Positions 43,196 to 54,118 are shown, numbered from the stretch's first letter. The stretch: DNA of 64,000 nt from CAIRTM01 sp963723235 (GCA_963723235.1 CAVRPV010000006.1:124001-188000); one strand, 5' to 3'. Numbers and translations are program-made. Notes: generated by a model from the letters alone, not told the origin.

Positions 43196-44704
43196 ATGCT
43201 TGAAGTTCTCTCAAACGGTTTTAACAAGGCCCGCGACCGTCTCCGGGGCAAAATCGAACTCACCGCCGACAACATTGAGGATGCGCTCAAGGACATCCGC
43301 ATGTCCCTGCTTGAAGCGGATGTCCAGTACGCGGTTGTAAAAACCTTTATCGCGCGGGTACAGGAAAACGCGCTCGGCGCGGTTGTGGATACCCGCGTCA
43401 AGCACGGCGACCGCAAGCTCAAAGTTGCGCCCGGCGATCATTTTATCAACATCTGCCATCAGGAACTGATCAACCTGATGGGGCCGGTAGAAACAGGGGT
43501 GCGTTTCGGCTCACGCCCGGTTTCCGCCATCATGCTGCTGGGCCTGCAGGGCTGCGGTAAAACAACCACCGCGGGCAAACTCGCGCGCCATCTTACGAAA
43601 AATAAACGCAAACCCCTGCTTGTTGCAGCCGACATCTATCGCCCGGCAGCTGTACAGCAGCTTAAGGTCATCGGCGAAAAGCTCGGCCTGCCGGTGTTTT
43701 CAGCCGAGAATATGCAGCCGCCCGAAATATGCAGCCGCGCAATGCAGCATGCCCGCGAGATCGGCTGCGATATCGCCATATTCGATACTGCCGGCCGCCT
43801 GGCCATTGATGAACCGCTCATGCAGGAGCTGCATGATATCGCCAGCGCCACAAAGCCGGAGAATATTTTCCTGGTCTGCGATGCAATGATCGGTCAGGAC
43901 GCGGTCAATACCGCCGAGACCTTCAACAAAAGGCTGGATGTAACCGGGTTCATCATGACCAAGCTCGACGGTGATGCGCGCGGCGGCGCGGCCGTATCGA
44001 TCAAGCAGGTCACCGGCAAACCCATTAAGTTCCTGGGCATGGGCGAAGGCCTGGAAAACCTTGAAGAGTTCAGGCCTGAGGGTCTTGCCTCGCGCATTCT
44101 CGGGTTCGGCGATGTTGTCGGCCTGATGAAGGACTTTGAGGGGGTTGTTGACGAGAAAAAAGCCGAGGAAGATGCCCAGCGCATGCTCAAGGGCAAATTC
44201 ACGCTGATTGATTTCCTTGCACAGATTCAAACCATCAAGAAAATGGGGCCGCTGCAGGACCTGGTTGAAAAAATCCCGTTTTTCAAGCAGATGACCGGCG
44301 GTGCCGCTGTTGATGACCGCGAGATGGTCAGGGTTGAGGCCATCATCAGCTCAATGACGCCCGGGGAGCGTCAGCAGCCCGACATGATCAACGAGAGCCG
44401 CAAGCGCCGCGTGGCAAAAGGTTGCGGACGGACCGTCAAGGATATCAACGACCTGCTGAAACGCTTTAAGCAGATGCGCGACATGATGAAGAACATGAGC
44501 AAAAGCGGAATGCTGGGCAAACTGGCAAGCGGTTTCGGCAAGATTCCGGGGCTGGGTGACATGCTGCCCGGAGGTCTTCCCGACAGCAGCGCGCTTTCGC
44601 TCAGCGCGATGAAAACCCCCAAGCCAATCTCTGCGGCCGAGCGCAAAAAGCAAAAAAACAAGCGCAAACAGGCCAAACAGTCCCGCAAAAAATCCCGCCG
44701 GTAA
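43196..44704 (+). CDS. ffh: Signal recognition particle protein Ffh (SRP54)
   Basis: Ffh binds signal sequences on ribosomes and targets them to the membrane with FtsY. The N domain opens MLEVLSNGFNKARDRLRGK; the G domain has LLGLQGCGKTTTAGKLARHL, DIYRPAAVQQLKVIGEKLGL, IFDTAGRLAIDEPLM and FIMTKLDGDARGGAAVSIKQ. The Met-rich M domain has MTPGERQQPDMINESRKRRV, RMKNM-type Met repeats and a Lys/Arg tail. At 502 residues it is somewhat longer than usual, from the C-terminal extension. rpsP, its frequent neighbour, is not present. Confidence 0.96.
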   Translation: MLEVLSNGFNKARDRLRGKIELTADNIEDALKDIRMSLLEADVQYAVVKTFIARVQENALGAVVDTRVKHGDRKLKVAPGDHFINICHQELINLMGPVETGVRFGSRPVSAIMLLGLQGCGKTTTAGKLARHLTKNKRKPLLVAADIYRPAAVQQLKVIGEKLGLPVFSAENMQPPEICSRAMQHAREIGCDIAIFDTAGRLAIDEPLMQELHDIASATKPENIFLVCDAMIGQDAVNTAETFNKRLDVTGFIMTKLDGDARGGAAVSIKQVTGKPIKFLGMGEGLENLEEFRPEGLASRILGFGDVVGLMKDFEGVVDEKKAEEDAQRMLKGKFTLIDFLAQIQTIKKMGPLQDLVEKIPFFKQMTGGAAVDDREMVRVEAIISSMTPGERQQPDMINESRKRRVAKGCGRTVKDINDLLKRFKQMRDMMKNMSKSGMLGKLASGFGKIPGLGDMLPGGLPDSSALSLSAMKTPKPISAAERKKQKNKRKQAKQSRKKSRR

Positions 44705-44767
44705 AACAGCTATATCCCATAGCCCTGCACGGCCGACCGCCCAAGAATCACGACCCTGCAGGGCAAT

Positions 44768-44802
44768 AAAAAAAGAGGTGCGCACCTTGCGGCCGCACCC
44801 CT
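44768..44802 (-). terminator. Intrinsic terminator of the lysA-dapF-ppiC run
   Basis: On the minus strand GGTGCG and CGCACC pair within a GC-rich loop and are followed by a run of seven T residues. It lies 35 bp past the ppiC stop. Confidence 0.72.
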
Positions 44803-44836
44803 GTAATCATCAGCAAAACATTGCGATTATATCTGG

Positions 44837-45726
44837 CTATTTCTGATTGTACTTGACCGGATACTTCTTTTTCAGGCCTTCAACATACTTCATCATAGGC
44901 TTCCTTCTGCTTTGTCTGCTGCAGCTTGCGTGCAATTTTGCTCTTTGCCTCAGCGAGGCTTTGTTCCGTGCGCGGCTGCCTGTCATCAAGGCGGACGATA
45001 AAATAGCCGAACTCGGTTTCAAACACATCACTCATTTCGCCCTGTTTCAGGGCAAATGCGACGTCTTCAAATTTTTTCCCGTACATGCGTGCACGCCTGC
45101 CCTCGGCAAAAGAACCGGTAATACCGCCGCGACGCTGTGTGCGCTGATCCTCGGAAACCTCCCTGGCCACTTCCGCAAAATCAGCGCCTTTTTTCAATCG
45201 CTTCAGCGCTTCACTGGCCAGGCTCTGTTTTTTTTCCTTTACCTCCGGGCCGGCTACCGGCCGGAACAGCAAACATGATCACACTGGTATTAATCTGCTC
45301 AGCGCGCACAAATTCTTCCTTGTTCGCCTGATAATAGGCTGCGATTTCCTCGTCAGAGATGCTGACATCTGAAGCAATCTGCTGCCGCGTCAACTCCTGA
45401 ACGATGATATTGTCGGTCATTTCCTTTATTTTTTTGGCAACCTCGTCCTGCTTGTCGATCCCGAGCCGCCGTGCCTCCTGCGAAAGCAGGCTGACCAGCA
45501 CAACCTGATCAAGCAATTGCTGCCGCCCTGCCTGGGTTTCAAAACGGCTTCTGATCTGCGGAGGCAGCATGTCTGTGCGTGCGTCAAGATCAGCCTGTGT
45601 GATGGTTTCATCACCGACAGTGACAAGGACTGCCTGGGCAGTCTCCGCTGATACCGCACCCGGAAAGACTGCAAACACTGCAAGCAGTATAAACCCAAAC
45701 ACCGTTTTTTTTGTACGCTCTTTCAT
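44837..45726 (-). CDS. PpiC/SurA-type periplasmic peptidyl-prolyl isomerase (two frameshifts)
   Basis: The restored product of about 296 residues has a signal peptide (GFILLAVFAVFPGAVSAETA), a SurA-like N-terminal helical part (VTVGDETITQADLDARTDM, then LLDQVVLVSLLSQEARRLG) and a parvulin domain (KKGADFAEVAREVSEDQRTQ, RRGGITGSFAEGRRARM, ALKQGEMSDVFETEFGYFIV). It probably helps fold outer-membrane or periplasmic proteins. The frame slips near 45245 and again near 44893, where YDEVC-stop should read YDE-YVEGLKKKYPVKYNQK. It is the last gene of the arginine/lysine cluster. Confidence 0.83.
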
Positions 45727-45786
45727 GGATAACTCCTCTTGATTAATCCCGGCAGAAAAAATTTGTCCTATGTATCTCTTGTCTGA

Positions 45787-46612
45787 CTATCCCCAGGCTT
45801 CGGGACACAGTATGCCCTCACACACCTTGCGCGTACCGCCTTCGAGAAAAACCGCGCCAAAGGGCGCTCGGGCTGACTCGGCATCCACCCGCAACTGCTC
45901 ACCTCCTCGGGTTTGCAGCGAAACCGGCAGTGCGGTCATGCCAAGCGCTGCGGCAATAAGCGCCGCCGCGACCGACCCGGTGCCGCAGGCGAACGTCTCA
46001 CCCTCAACACCGCGCTCATATGTGCGAATACGTAGCATATTGTCCGCACCCTGTGAAACAAAATTTACATTCGTACCCTGAGGGGCAAACCGCTCGTGAA
46101 AACGAATAGCGCGCCCCAGCGCTTCAACCGGCACGCTCTCAACATCATCAACAAAGAGCACGGCATGCGGTACACCGGTGTTCAGCGAATGCAGCTCCCG
46201 CTCAATGCCGTCAACGACAAGCCTGATGCCGGTTTCAAGCTCACCGGGCTGCGAAAGCTGAACGCGCACCCGGCTGCCCGTGACCTGCGCCCGGATGACA
46301 CCGGCGCGCGTCTCAAAGGCAAGCTCCGGCCCTGCAAGAGCATTCTCAACCGCAAAGCGTGCTGCGCAACGCGCTCCATTGCCGCACATGTCGGCTTCAC
46401 TGCCGTCGGCATTAAAAAAACGCCAGGCAAAATCGCAGCTTTGTGACGGTTCCAGGCAGATCAGACCATCAGCGCCCGAGCGAAACCATGCGCCGGCATA
46501 CCGCGGTTACAAACGCAGGCTGCTTGACAGCATCATAGGCCCCGGACATATTGTTAATGAGAATAAAATCATTACCGGTGCCGTTCATCTTGGTAAATGG
46601 AATTTCATGCAT
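45787..46612 (-). CDS. dapF: Diaminopimelate epimerase (one frameshift)
   Basis: DapF interconverts LL- and meso-diaminopimelate for lysine and peptidoglycan. The N-terminal half starts MHEIPFTKMNGTGNDFILIN. The first catalytic Cys is in EADMCGNGARCAARFAVENA and the second in GETFACGTGSVAAALIAA. The frame stops early at about 46477 (SLGR-stop); removing one G from the GGGCGC run gives SLGADGLICLEPSQSCDFAW and a full-length protein. It follows lysA by 44 bp, so both act in the same pathway. Confidence 0.9.
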
Positions 46613-46656
46613 AATCAAAGCCTTTCATACAAACCCGCATGCGACTGCACCGCCTA

Positions 46657-47913
46657 TCAGCCCAGAACGGGGGGTATTATTTCGCACTGCACCAGATCAT
46701 CAAATGTTTCCCGGCGCCGTATGACATGGTAGTCCGATCCGTCAACCAGAACCTCGGCAACCCGGAAGCGTGAATTATAGTTGGATGCCATGCTGAAACC
46801 ATACGCTCCGGCGCTCATCACTGCAAGCAGATCACCCTGCTCAGGCCGTGCAATGTCACGATCACGCGCAAGAAAATCGCCGGTCTCACAAATGGGCCCC
46901 ACGATATCAGCCTTGATCACGGGCCCTGTCGGGCGGTTAACAGGCAGCAGCGCATGGTGGGCATCATAGAGGCTCGGGCGGAGCAGGTCATTCATGCCTG
47001 CGTCAACGATCACAAAATTTTTAAGCTCGGTTGCTTTCGTGTAGAGCACCCGCGTGACCAGGCAGCCGGCATTGCCCACCAGGCAGCGCCCCGGCTCCAG
47101 GATGAGCGTGCAGTCCATATCAGCCAGTTCACTGATAACCGCAGCGGCATACTGCTCCGGCTCAGGCGGCTGTTCACTGTTATACATGATGCCCAGACCG
47201 CCGCCCAGGTCGATCGAACGAATCACGATGCCCTGTGCATGCAGGCGGCGGACAAAAGCCTTAACACGTGCAAGCGCGTCAACAAAGGGCTGTACCGTTG
47301 TAATCTGGGAGCCGATATGACAATCAACGCCCGCTACCTCAATGCCCTGCATGGCAACAGCACGGGCATACACATCACAAGCGTCATCAATGCTGATGCC
47401 GAATTTATTTTTTTTCAAGCCGGTTGAAATATAGGGATGTGTTTGCGGATCAACATCCGGATTCACCCGCAGGGCAACACGGGCCCGTACGGCTTTTTCA
47501 ACGGCAACCTGATTGATGAGCTCAAGTTCCATCTCTGATTCAACATTAAACATGCGGATATCGTGCTTCAGAGCCAGTTCAATCTCAAGGCGGGTTTTGC
47601 CTACGCCGGAATACACAATTTTCTCAGGAGCGATGCCGGCTTTAAGCGCCCGCAGTATCTCCCCGCCGGAAACAACATCAACACCACTGCCCAGTCGGCC
47701 GAACAGACGCAGAATAGCCAGATTCGAATTCGCCTTGACCGAATAGCAGGTCAGATGCGGCACCGCGGAAAAAGCGCCGTCAAAGGCATGGAAATGCCGC
47801 TCAAGCGTGGCGCGGCTGTACACATACAGCGGTGTGCCTTCTCGCTCCGCAATCCGTGCAAGCGGTACTGATTCGCAGTACAGTTCTCCGTCTCTCAAAG
47901 AAAAATGATGCAT
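46657..47913 (-). CDS. lysA: Diaminopimelate decarboxylase
   Basis: This PLP enzyme makes lysine from meso-diaminopimelate. The 418-residue product has the PLP Lys in LTCYSVKANSNLAILRLF, SGGEILRALKAGIAPEKIVY, the DCHIGSQITTVQPFVDALAR segment, the Gly-rich phosphate loop SIDLGGGLGIMYN, LEPGRCLVGNAGCLVTRVLY and the substrate-binding Cys-Glu in GPICETGDFLARDR. All key residues are intact. Confidence 0.95.
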   Translation of the reverse strand: MHHFSLRDGELYCESVPLARIAEREGTPLYVYSRATLERHFHAFDGAFSAVPHLTCYSVKANSNLAILRLFGRLGSGVDVVSGGEILRALKAGIAPEKIVYSGVGKTRLEIELALKHDIRMFNVESEMELELINQVAVEKAVRARVALRVNPDVDPQTHPYISTGLKKNKFGISIDDACDVYARAVAMQGIEVAGVDCHIGSQITTVQPFVDALARVKAFVRRLHAQGIVIRSIDLGGGLGIMYNSEQPPEPEQYAAAVISELADMDCTLILEPGRCLVGNAGCLVTRVLYTKATELKNFVIVDAGMNDLLRPSLYDAHHALLPVNRPTGPVIKADIVGPICETGDFLARDRDIARPEQGDLLAVMSAGAYGFSMASNYNSRFRVAEVLVDGSDYHVIRRRETFDDLVQCEIIPPVLG

Positions 47914-47945
47914 GGTGTCACTCCCGTTACGACCAGTTAACAGAT

Positions 47946-49016
47946 TCAGTTAAGGATATAGCGTATATACTCGGGCTCGCTGGGAGGACTCTCGTTCGCC
48001 CTCTGGGAATCATCAACCGACGGAGACCGCATACTCATAGCCCTGTCCCTTGACAGCCGTCGTATCCAGCCACGAATTCGTCCGTAAAAGCTCCGGGTTG
48101 AGACGTTTGAATTCGCCGCCTTTGGCTGTACGCCGATACACATGATACCCGGCAAAACCCTTTTCAGACTTCGCCATCCATTTCAACAGAATTCCTCCCG
48201 GCTGCGCAATGGCAGTAAGAAAACGCGGTGCCTCGGGAGGTGTTATATCAAAATATTCAAGCCGGATCTCAGGGCAGGCATCACTCTCGATGATGGTCTG
48301 CTCCACGGTGCGCACTGCGCGCACCGTGTAATAATACACCGTGTCATATTCAGGCGGAATATCCTCAAAAACCACTTCCTGGATCGGCTGCGCATTCAAC
48401 GCAGCTTCATACTCACCTTTTTCGACCCGGCGATAGATTGTATAGCCGGTAAATCCCCTGCGGCCCGGCCGTCGGCCAGCGCGCTGACAGGCTGCCAGCT
48501 CAAAACAACCAGCCTGTTCCTGCGCTCGAGTTGAAAATCACGCGGTGCCTGCGGCGCCACATCATAGTGCACGTCCAATGGATCAGCATTCGGCCCGGCC
48601 GTTCCGGTTGCATTATAGGCACGCAGGCGGTACATATACACAATGCCGGGCTTGACAGCCGTATCGCGATAATGGTAGCTGCGTTTTTCCGGTCGCTGGC
48701 CGCGCGGGCCCTGGTATTCATAATCGAAGAGCAGCTCATAGCTCCGGGGACATTTGAGGCAAAAATCGGCAAATGTTTCCTGGGCCCGGTACACATGAAA
48801 ACCTGACAGGTCGAGCAGGTCGGTTTCATCCGTGTTGTCGCGTGGCGCCTGCCACGTCAGCACGATTTCACCCGGCCTTGCAACAGCCTTAACAGCACGA
48901 ACCTTTGACGGCGCAAACGGCACACTGAGAAAAGGATCGCCTTTGCGTCCGCAGGCAGAGACCGTCAACAGCGCCAGCGCCATGCTGCATAAAATCAGGC
49001 TTCGTCCTTGAAACAA
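47946..49016 (-). CDS. Fibronectin type III domain lipoprotein (two frameshifts)
   Basis: A lipoprotein signal (LILCSMALALLTVSACGRKG) has its lipobox Cys followed by GRKGDPFLSVPFAPSKV, similar to LptM-type lipoproteins. Three FN3-like domains follow, each with a strand such as EIVLTWQAPRDN, LVVLSWQPVSAL or GILLKWMAKSEK and a Tyr-rich end (GFHVYRAQ, YTIYRRVEKGEY, GYHVYRRTAKGGEF). Frame slips at about 48465 and 48010 break it; the restored end is SEPEYIRYILN at 47946. The start is unclear: a TTG at 49016 fits the signal sequence, and an ATG exists at 49124. It lies between argH and lysA, where deltaproteobacteria often have a small lipoprotein. Confidence 0.72.
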
Positions 49017-49130
49017 CCGGTAAAAAACATACCGCCTCTTGTGCGGCGAAGACACGGTATTCGTACCCGTCCATGGTCCGACAGTTTCCCGAGCTGTAAG
49101 AATGCCTGTTTGCATGTGCTTCATACCCTG

Positions 49131-50568
49131 CTACCCGATTGAAAGAGTATTGATTTTTTTCAATTCGCGCTCCACAAACTTCTCCCGTTGCGCACAAAGC
49201 CTGTCGGCCGCACGCACAGCACTGCGCACACGCACCGGGGCGGTTCCGCCCTCGCAGCGCCGGCTTTTAACAGAAGCCTCAACTGAAAGGCACAGCGAGC
49301 GCATCAGGAGCGAATGCCGGTGAAAATTTTTGCAACGCCCGCAAATCCAGGTCCCACAGGCTTATGCCGGCCTTTTCGCAATGGCCGACAATGCGCCCGA
49401 CGACCTCATGGGCGCTGCGAAACGGCATGCCGCGCTGCGCAAGGTAATCGGCCAGATCAGTGGCGGTCAAAAATCCGCCTTGCACTGCAGCGGCCATAGC
49501 CTCGCGGTTAAAACGCAGCTGTGCGAGCATGGGCGCAAACACCTTCAAGCAGCCCTGCACTGTTTTTACCGTGTCGAACAGGCGCTCCTTATCCTCCTGC
49601 AAATCGCGGTTATAGCTAAGCGGCAGGGCTTTCATGAGCGTCAGCAAAGCCATCAGGTTACCGTACACCCGGCCGGTTTTCCCGCGCACGATTTCAGGCA
49701 CATCCGGATTTTTTTTCTGCGGCATGATGCTGCTGCCGGTACAAAACGCATCGGCGATGTCCACAAAGCGAAACTCTGGCGTTGACCAGATAATCAGCTC
49801 CTCGCAGAAACGGCTCAGATGCATCATGATAAGCGCGGCCGCGCTGCAAAATTCAATCAGATGGTCGCGGTCGCTGACCGTATCCATGCTGTTGGCGGTT
49901 ACCGTTGGGTAACCAAGCTGCGCGGCCACATAACGCCGGTCAACCGGGTACGGTGTTCCGGCCAAAGCGCCGGCACCCAGCGGCAGCCGGTTCACACGCT
50001 GATAGCAGGATTCAAGCCGCTCGCAGTCACGCATGAACATTTCATGATAGGCCAGCAGATGATGGGCCAGCAGCACCGGCTGGGCATGCTGCAGGTGCGT
50101 AAACCCCGGCAGTACTGCATCAAGATTCTCCCGGGCAAGGCGTACAAGCGCACGGTCGAGTCCTGTCAAAAGTTCAAGCGTGCTCAAAACAGCATCGCGC
50201 AGATACAGGCTCACATCGGTTGCCACCTGATCATTGCGGCTGCGGCCGGTGTGCAGCTTGCCGCCCACAGGACCGATTTTTTCAATCAGCCGCGCCTCAA
50301 TGCACATGTGAATATCCTCACAGCGCGGGTCCATGGCAAGCGTGCCGGCTGCAATCTCACGGCCGATTTCCCTCAATGCCTTCTCGATCCGGCTGGCTTC
50401 GCGCTGCGAAATAATGCCCTGTCGGCCCAGCATGCGACAATGCGCTATTGAGGCGCGAATATCATACGGGGCCAGAACATGATCAAAAGAAATCGACTCG
50501 GTAAACTGTTCAACCACCGCGCTGGTCGCACCTTTAAAGCGGCCGCCCCAGGGTTTTTTATTTCCCAT
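49131..50568 (-). CDS. argH: Argininosuccinate lyase (frameshift near 3' end)
   Basis: ArgH splits argininosuccinate into arginine and fumarate. The product begins MGNKKPWGGRFKGATSAVVE and has HTGRSRNDQVATDVSLYLRD, FTHLQHAQPVLLAHHLLAYH and the signature loop GSSIMPQKKNPDVPEIVRGK with the catalytic Ser. The frame as read ends AVPFS-stop at 49279, but removing one base at about 49287-49291 gives AVLSVEASVKSRRCEGGTAP and the normal C-terminus to 49131. GGAGG supports the ATG at 50568, which overlaps argG by 11 bp. Confidence 0.93.
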
Positions 50569-51778
50569 TGTTTTCCTCCGCGCATATGGCACGCATGCGC
50601 AGCCGCAGGGCGTTCAGGCGAATGAACCCCTCGGCATCGGCCTGATGATACACCGTGTCGTGCTCAAATGTTGCCAGGTCCTCACGGTACAGGCTGTACG
50701 GTGATTTGCGGCCCGTAACCATGCAATTGCCCTTGTACAGTTTCAAGCGCACCGTGCCGCATACCAGGCGCTGGGTTTCATCGATGGCGGTCTGGAGGAT
50801 TTCACGCTCAGGTGCGAACCAGTACCCATTGTAGACCAGGGCCGCGTAGCGCGGCATGAGGTCATCCTTGAGGCGCATCACTTCACGGTCAAGGGTGAGG
50901 GACTCCATGGCGCGATGGGCGATATACAGGATGGTTCCGCCCGGAGTCTCATACACGCCGCGCGACTTCATGCCGACGTAGCGGTTCTCCACGATGTCAA
51001 TCCGGCCGATCCCGTTTGCGCCGCCCAGCTCATTGAGCTTCTCAAACAGCGCAACCGGTCCCATGGCTTTGCCGTCAAGTGCGACCGGGTTGCCCTGCTC
51101 AAATGTTATCTCAAGCGTGGTCGTGCGGTCAGGCGCAGCCTCGGGCGATACACTCAACTGAAACATATCCTCCTGCGGTTCATTCCAGGGGTCCTCAAGA
51201 ACGCCGCCCTCAAAGCTGATGTGCAGCAGGTTGCGATCGCTTGAATAGGGCTTGGCAGCTGTCACGGGCACGGCAATATCGTGTTTGCGGGCATACTCAA
51301 TCATCGCGGTCCGGGACGTCAGATCCCAGTTCGGCAGGCGCCAGGGCGCAATCACCCTGATATCAGGCTGCAGGGCATAAAAGGTCAACTCAAAACGCAC
51401 CTGGTCATTGCCCTTGCCGGTTGCGCCGTGGGCAACAGCATCCGCACCCTCTTTGCGCGCAATTTCAATCATTTTTTTTGCGATCAGGGGCCGGGCGATC
51501 GAGGTCCCGAGCAGGTATGTGCCCTCATAGATCGCGCCCGCGCGAAACATGGGGAAGATATAATCGCGCACGAACTCTTCGCGCACATCCTCAACATACG
51601 CCGCGCTCGCACCGGTTTTCAGGGCTTTTTCGCGGATGCCGTCCAGTTCCGCGCCCATACCAACCTCGGCAGCGAACGTCACCACCTCACAGCCGTACGT
51701 TTCCTGCAGCCATTTTAAAATCACCGAGGTATCCAGGCCGCCTGAATAGGCAAGCACAATTTTTTTAATATCGCTCAT
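50558..51778 (-). CDS. argG: Argininosuccinate synthase
   Basis: ArgG joins citrulline and aspartate using ATP. The 406-residue product opens IKKIVLAYSGGLDTSVILKW with the PP-loop, and has GADAVAHGATGKGNDQVRFE, APWRLPNWDLTSRTAMIEYA and SDRNLLHISFEGGVLEDPWN, all standard. The Cys-free active site and length fit. It overlaps argH and follows argF by 165 bp; in that gap I see nothing definite. Confidence 0.96.
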   Translation of the reverse strand: MSDIKKIVLAYSGGLDTSVILKWLQETYGCEVVTFAAEVGMGAELDGIREKALKTGASAAYVEDVREEFVRDYIFPMFRAGAIYEGTYLLGTSIARPLIAKKMIEIARKEGADAVAHGATGKGNDQVRFELTFYALQPDIRVIAPWRLPNWDLTSRTAMIEYARKHDIAVPVTAAKPYSSDRNLLHISFEGGVLEDPWNEPQEDMFQLSVSPEAAPDRTTTLEITFEQGNPVALDGKAMGPVALFEKLNELGGANGIGRIDIVENRYVGMKSRGVYETPGGTILYIAHRAMESLTLDREVMRLKDDLMPRYAALVYNGYWFAPEREILQTAIDETQRLVCGTVRLKLYKGNCMVTGRKSPYSLYREDLATFEHDTVYHQADAEGFIRLNALRLRMRAICAEENNGK

Positions 51779-51943
51779 CTTTCGTTTCTCCCCGGCCCGC
51801 TGCCGTGCGGGCCCGACTGATTGTTAGTATGCCTGTCCGCGCGGATTCCTGAAAATTTTTTTCGCAGGGCAACCCGCGCGCCTGACTGTTTTTTTAACAA
51901 TGGTTGCATGTCAGTTTCAATCACTCTTTCAAACAAGCAATAC

Positions 51944-52867
51944 TCAGCGCTGATTGTTTGTCATCAAAATTTCAAGGATTGCCTTTTGAACATGCAGCCG
52001 GTTTTCAGCCTGATCAAAAATCACCGAATTTGGGCCGTCCATGACCCCGTCGGTAATTTCCTCACCGCGATGCGCCGGAAGACAGTGCATGACCATGACG
52101 TCCTTTTTCGAAGCGGCGATAAGCCGCTCGTTTACCTGATAGTTGCTGAATGCCTTGATGCGCTCGCGATACTGCTTTTCCTGTCCCATGCTGACCCAGG
52201 TATCGGTACTGATGACATCCGCATCGCGCACAGCCTCGAACGGATCACTGATCACACTGATGCGCGAGGTTGCCTCGCTACAGGCGCGCTCAAGCACACT
52301 GCGGTCCGGTTCATGGCCGACCGGACAGGCAAGGGTCAGATCAAAAGAGAGCCGCAGGGCCGCATTGATCCAGGAGTTGGCGACATTATTGCCGTCCCCG
52401 ATGTAGACAGCCTTTATCCCCCGGGTGCTTCCCCGCCGCTCGATAACCGTGAGCAGATCAGCCAATATTTGACAGGGATGAGAACTGTCGGTAAGCCCGT
52501 TAATAACCGGAACGTCGGCGTCCCGGGCAAGCTCCTCAACCGTACTCTGCGCGAACGTCCTGATCATAATAGCGTCAAGATACCGGGAAAGCACCTTGGC
52601 GGTATCATAGATGGATTCGCCCCGGCCGAGCTGTGTATCGGTCCAGCGCAGGTACAGCGCGTGACCACCCAGCTGAAACATCCCGGTTTCAAACGACACC
52701 CTTGTGCGGGTAGACGGTTTCTCAAAAATCATGCCCAGCGTCTTGCCGCGCAGCGGATGATAGAGCTCCCCGCGTTTATGCTTGTGCTTCAAATCAACGG
52801 CCCGCTCGAAAATCATTGCGAAATCATCGGCGGCTAAATCATACAGACATAAGAGATCTTTTTTCAT
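51944..52867 (-). CDS. argF: Ornithine carbamoyltransferase
   Basis: ArgF makes citrulline from ornithine and carbamoyl phosphate. The 307-residue product has the carbamoyl phosphate motif FEKPSTRTRVSFETGMFQLG, the SSHPCQILADLLTVIERRG region with HPCQ, the ornithine loop TDTWVSMGQEKQ and VMHCLPAHRGEEITDGVMDG with HCLP. I start at the ATG at 52867 (MKKDLLCLYDLAADDFAMIF), which has a GAGG site, since the 30 upstream codons overlap argD. Confidence 0.95.
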   Translation of the reverse strand: MKKDLLCLYDLAADDFAMIFERAVDLKHKHKRGELYHPLRGKTLGMIFEKPSTRTRVSFETGMFQLGGHALYLRWTDTQLGRGESIYDTAKVLSRYLDAIMIRTFAQSTVEELARDADVPVINGLTDSSHPCQILADLLTVIERRGSTRGIKAVYIGDGNNVANSWINAALRLSFDLTLACPVGHEPDRSVLERACSEATSRISVISDPFEAVRDADVISTDTWVSMGQEKQYRERIKAFSNYQVNERLIAASKKDVMVMHCLPAHRGEEITDGVMDGPNSVIFDQAENRLHVQKAILEILMTNNQR

Positions 52868-52907
52868 GGCAGCATCCTCACCTGAAAATAATGGCCCCTC
52901 GGGGCTT

Positions 52908-54098
52908 TCAATCCAGCCGTCCCAGAACATCATCCAGAATCCCGCAGCATTCGTCAACCTGTTCCTGCGTAATAATCAGCGGCGGCACAAAGCGGATAAT
53001 GCGCTCAGCCGTACAGTTGAGGATCAACCCGGCTGCAAGACAGCGGTCCACGACCTGCTTGCCGCTGCGGTTCAGTTCCATGCCCAGAATCAAACCCTTG
53101 CCGCGAACAGTTACAACCACATCAGGATGCGAATTTTTCAGCTCGCCCAGTTTCTGTTCCAGATAGCTGCCCATCGCGCGGCAGTTCTCCAGCACACCGC
53201 CGTCAAGCAGCTCATGCATCACCGCGCAACCGGCCGCAGTAGCGACCGGGTTGCCGCCGAACGTTGTCGCATGGCTGCCCGGCGTAAAAAGATCGGCAAC
53301 AGGCTGGGCCGCCAGCATGGCTCCCAGCGGCAGGCCGCCTCCCAGCGCCTTGGCAAGTGTCATAATGTCGGGCGTGACCCCGAAATGTTCATGCGCAAAA
53401 AGACGACCGGTTCGGCCCATGCCGACCTGCACCTCATCGAAAATAAGCAGCAAACCCTCCCGGGTGCACAGTTCCCGCACCCTCTGAAGGTAGTCCTGCG
53501 CAGGGACATTAACGCCGCCTTCGCCCTGAATCGGCTCAAGCATGACAGCACAGGTACGCGCATTCACCGCAGCCTGCAGGGCATCAAAGTCATTAAACGG
53601 AACATACACGAAACCAGGCATCAAGGGCGCGAACCCCTCCTGTACCTTTGCCTGGGCGGTCGCGGCCAGCGTGGCAAAGGTGCGGCCGTGAAACGAGGCC
53701 TGCATGGTAATAATCTCATTGCGCGGTCCATCAACAGCGGCGTTGCCGAACCTGCGGGCCAGTTTCAGCGCAGCCTCGTTGGCCTCGGCCCCGCTGTTGC
53801 AGAAAAACACCCGGTCGGCAAAACAGTTGTCAGTCAGCCGCCGGGCCAGTTCAGCCTGCGGTGCGGTATAGAAAAAATTTGAGACGTGCACGAGACGCTC
53901 AAGCTGAGCCGTGGCAGCTTTGACCACGGCCGGGTGACAGTGGCCCAGATTGCACACCGCGATTCCCGAAAGAAAATCAAGGTAGCGCCTGCCGTCCTCA
54001 TCCCACAGCCAGGCCCCCTCACCGCGGACAAACGCGATGGGGAAACGTCCGTAGGTTTTAAAAATATGTGCGTCCGTTTGTGCGATAATGCCACTCAT
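52908..54098 (-). CDS. argD: Acetylornithine aminotransferase
   Basis: This class III PLP aminotransferase makes N-acetylornithine (and often succinyl-diaminopimelate, which would also serve the nearby lysine genes). Typical segments are GRRYLDFLSGIAVCNLGHCH, FFCNSGAEANEAALKLARRF, ITMQASFHGRTFATLAATAQ, LLIFDEVQVGMGRTGRLFAH and the PLP Lys in DIMTLAKALGGGLPLGAMLA. The length of 396 residues is normal. Confidence 0.95.
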   Translation of the reverse strand: MSGIIAQTDAHIFKTYGRFPIAFVRGEGAWLWDEDGRRYLDFLSGIAVCNLGHCHPAVVKAATAQLERLVHVSNFFYTAPQAELARRLTDNCFADRVFFCNSGAEANEAALKLARRFGNAAVDGPRNEIITMQASFHGRTFATLAATAQAKVQEGFAPLMPGFVYVPFNDFDALQAAVNARTCAVMLEPIQGEGGVNVPAQDYLQRVRELCTREGLLLIFDEVQVGMGRTGRLFAHEHFGVTPDIMTLAKALGGGLPLGAMLAAQPVADLFTPGSHATTFGGNPVATAAGCAVMHELLDGGVLENCRAMGSYLEQKLGELKNSHPDVVVTVRGKGLILGMELNRSGKQVVDRCLAAGLILNCTAERIIRFVPPLIITQEQVDECCGILDDVLGRLD

Positions 54099-54118
54099 GG
54101 GATAGACCTCTGAAAAAA

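Noticed and set aside
51821..52837. 338-codon plus-strand ORF
   Set aside because: It lies antisense to argF, which has all its catalytic motifs; the plus-strand translation resembles no protein I know.
52782..53882. 366-codon plus-strand ORF
   Set aside because: It is antisense to argD, whose PLP site and full length are intact.
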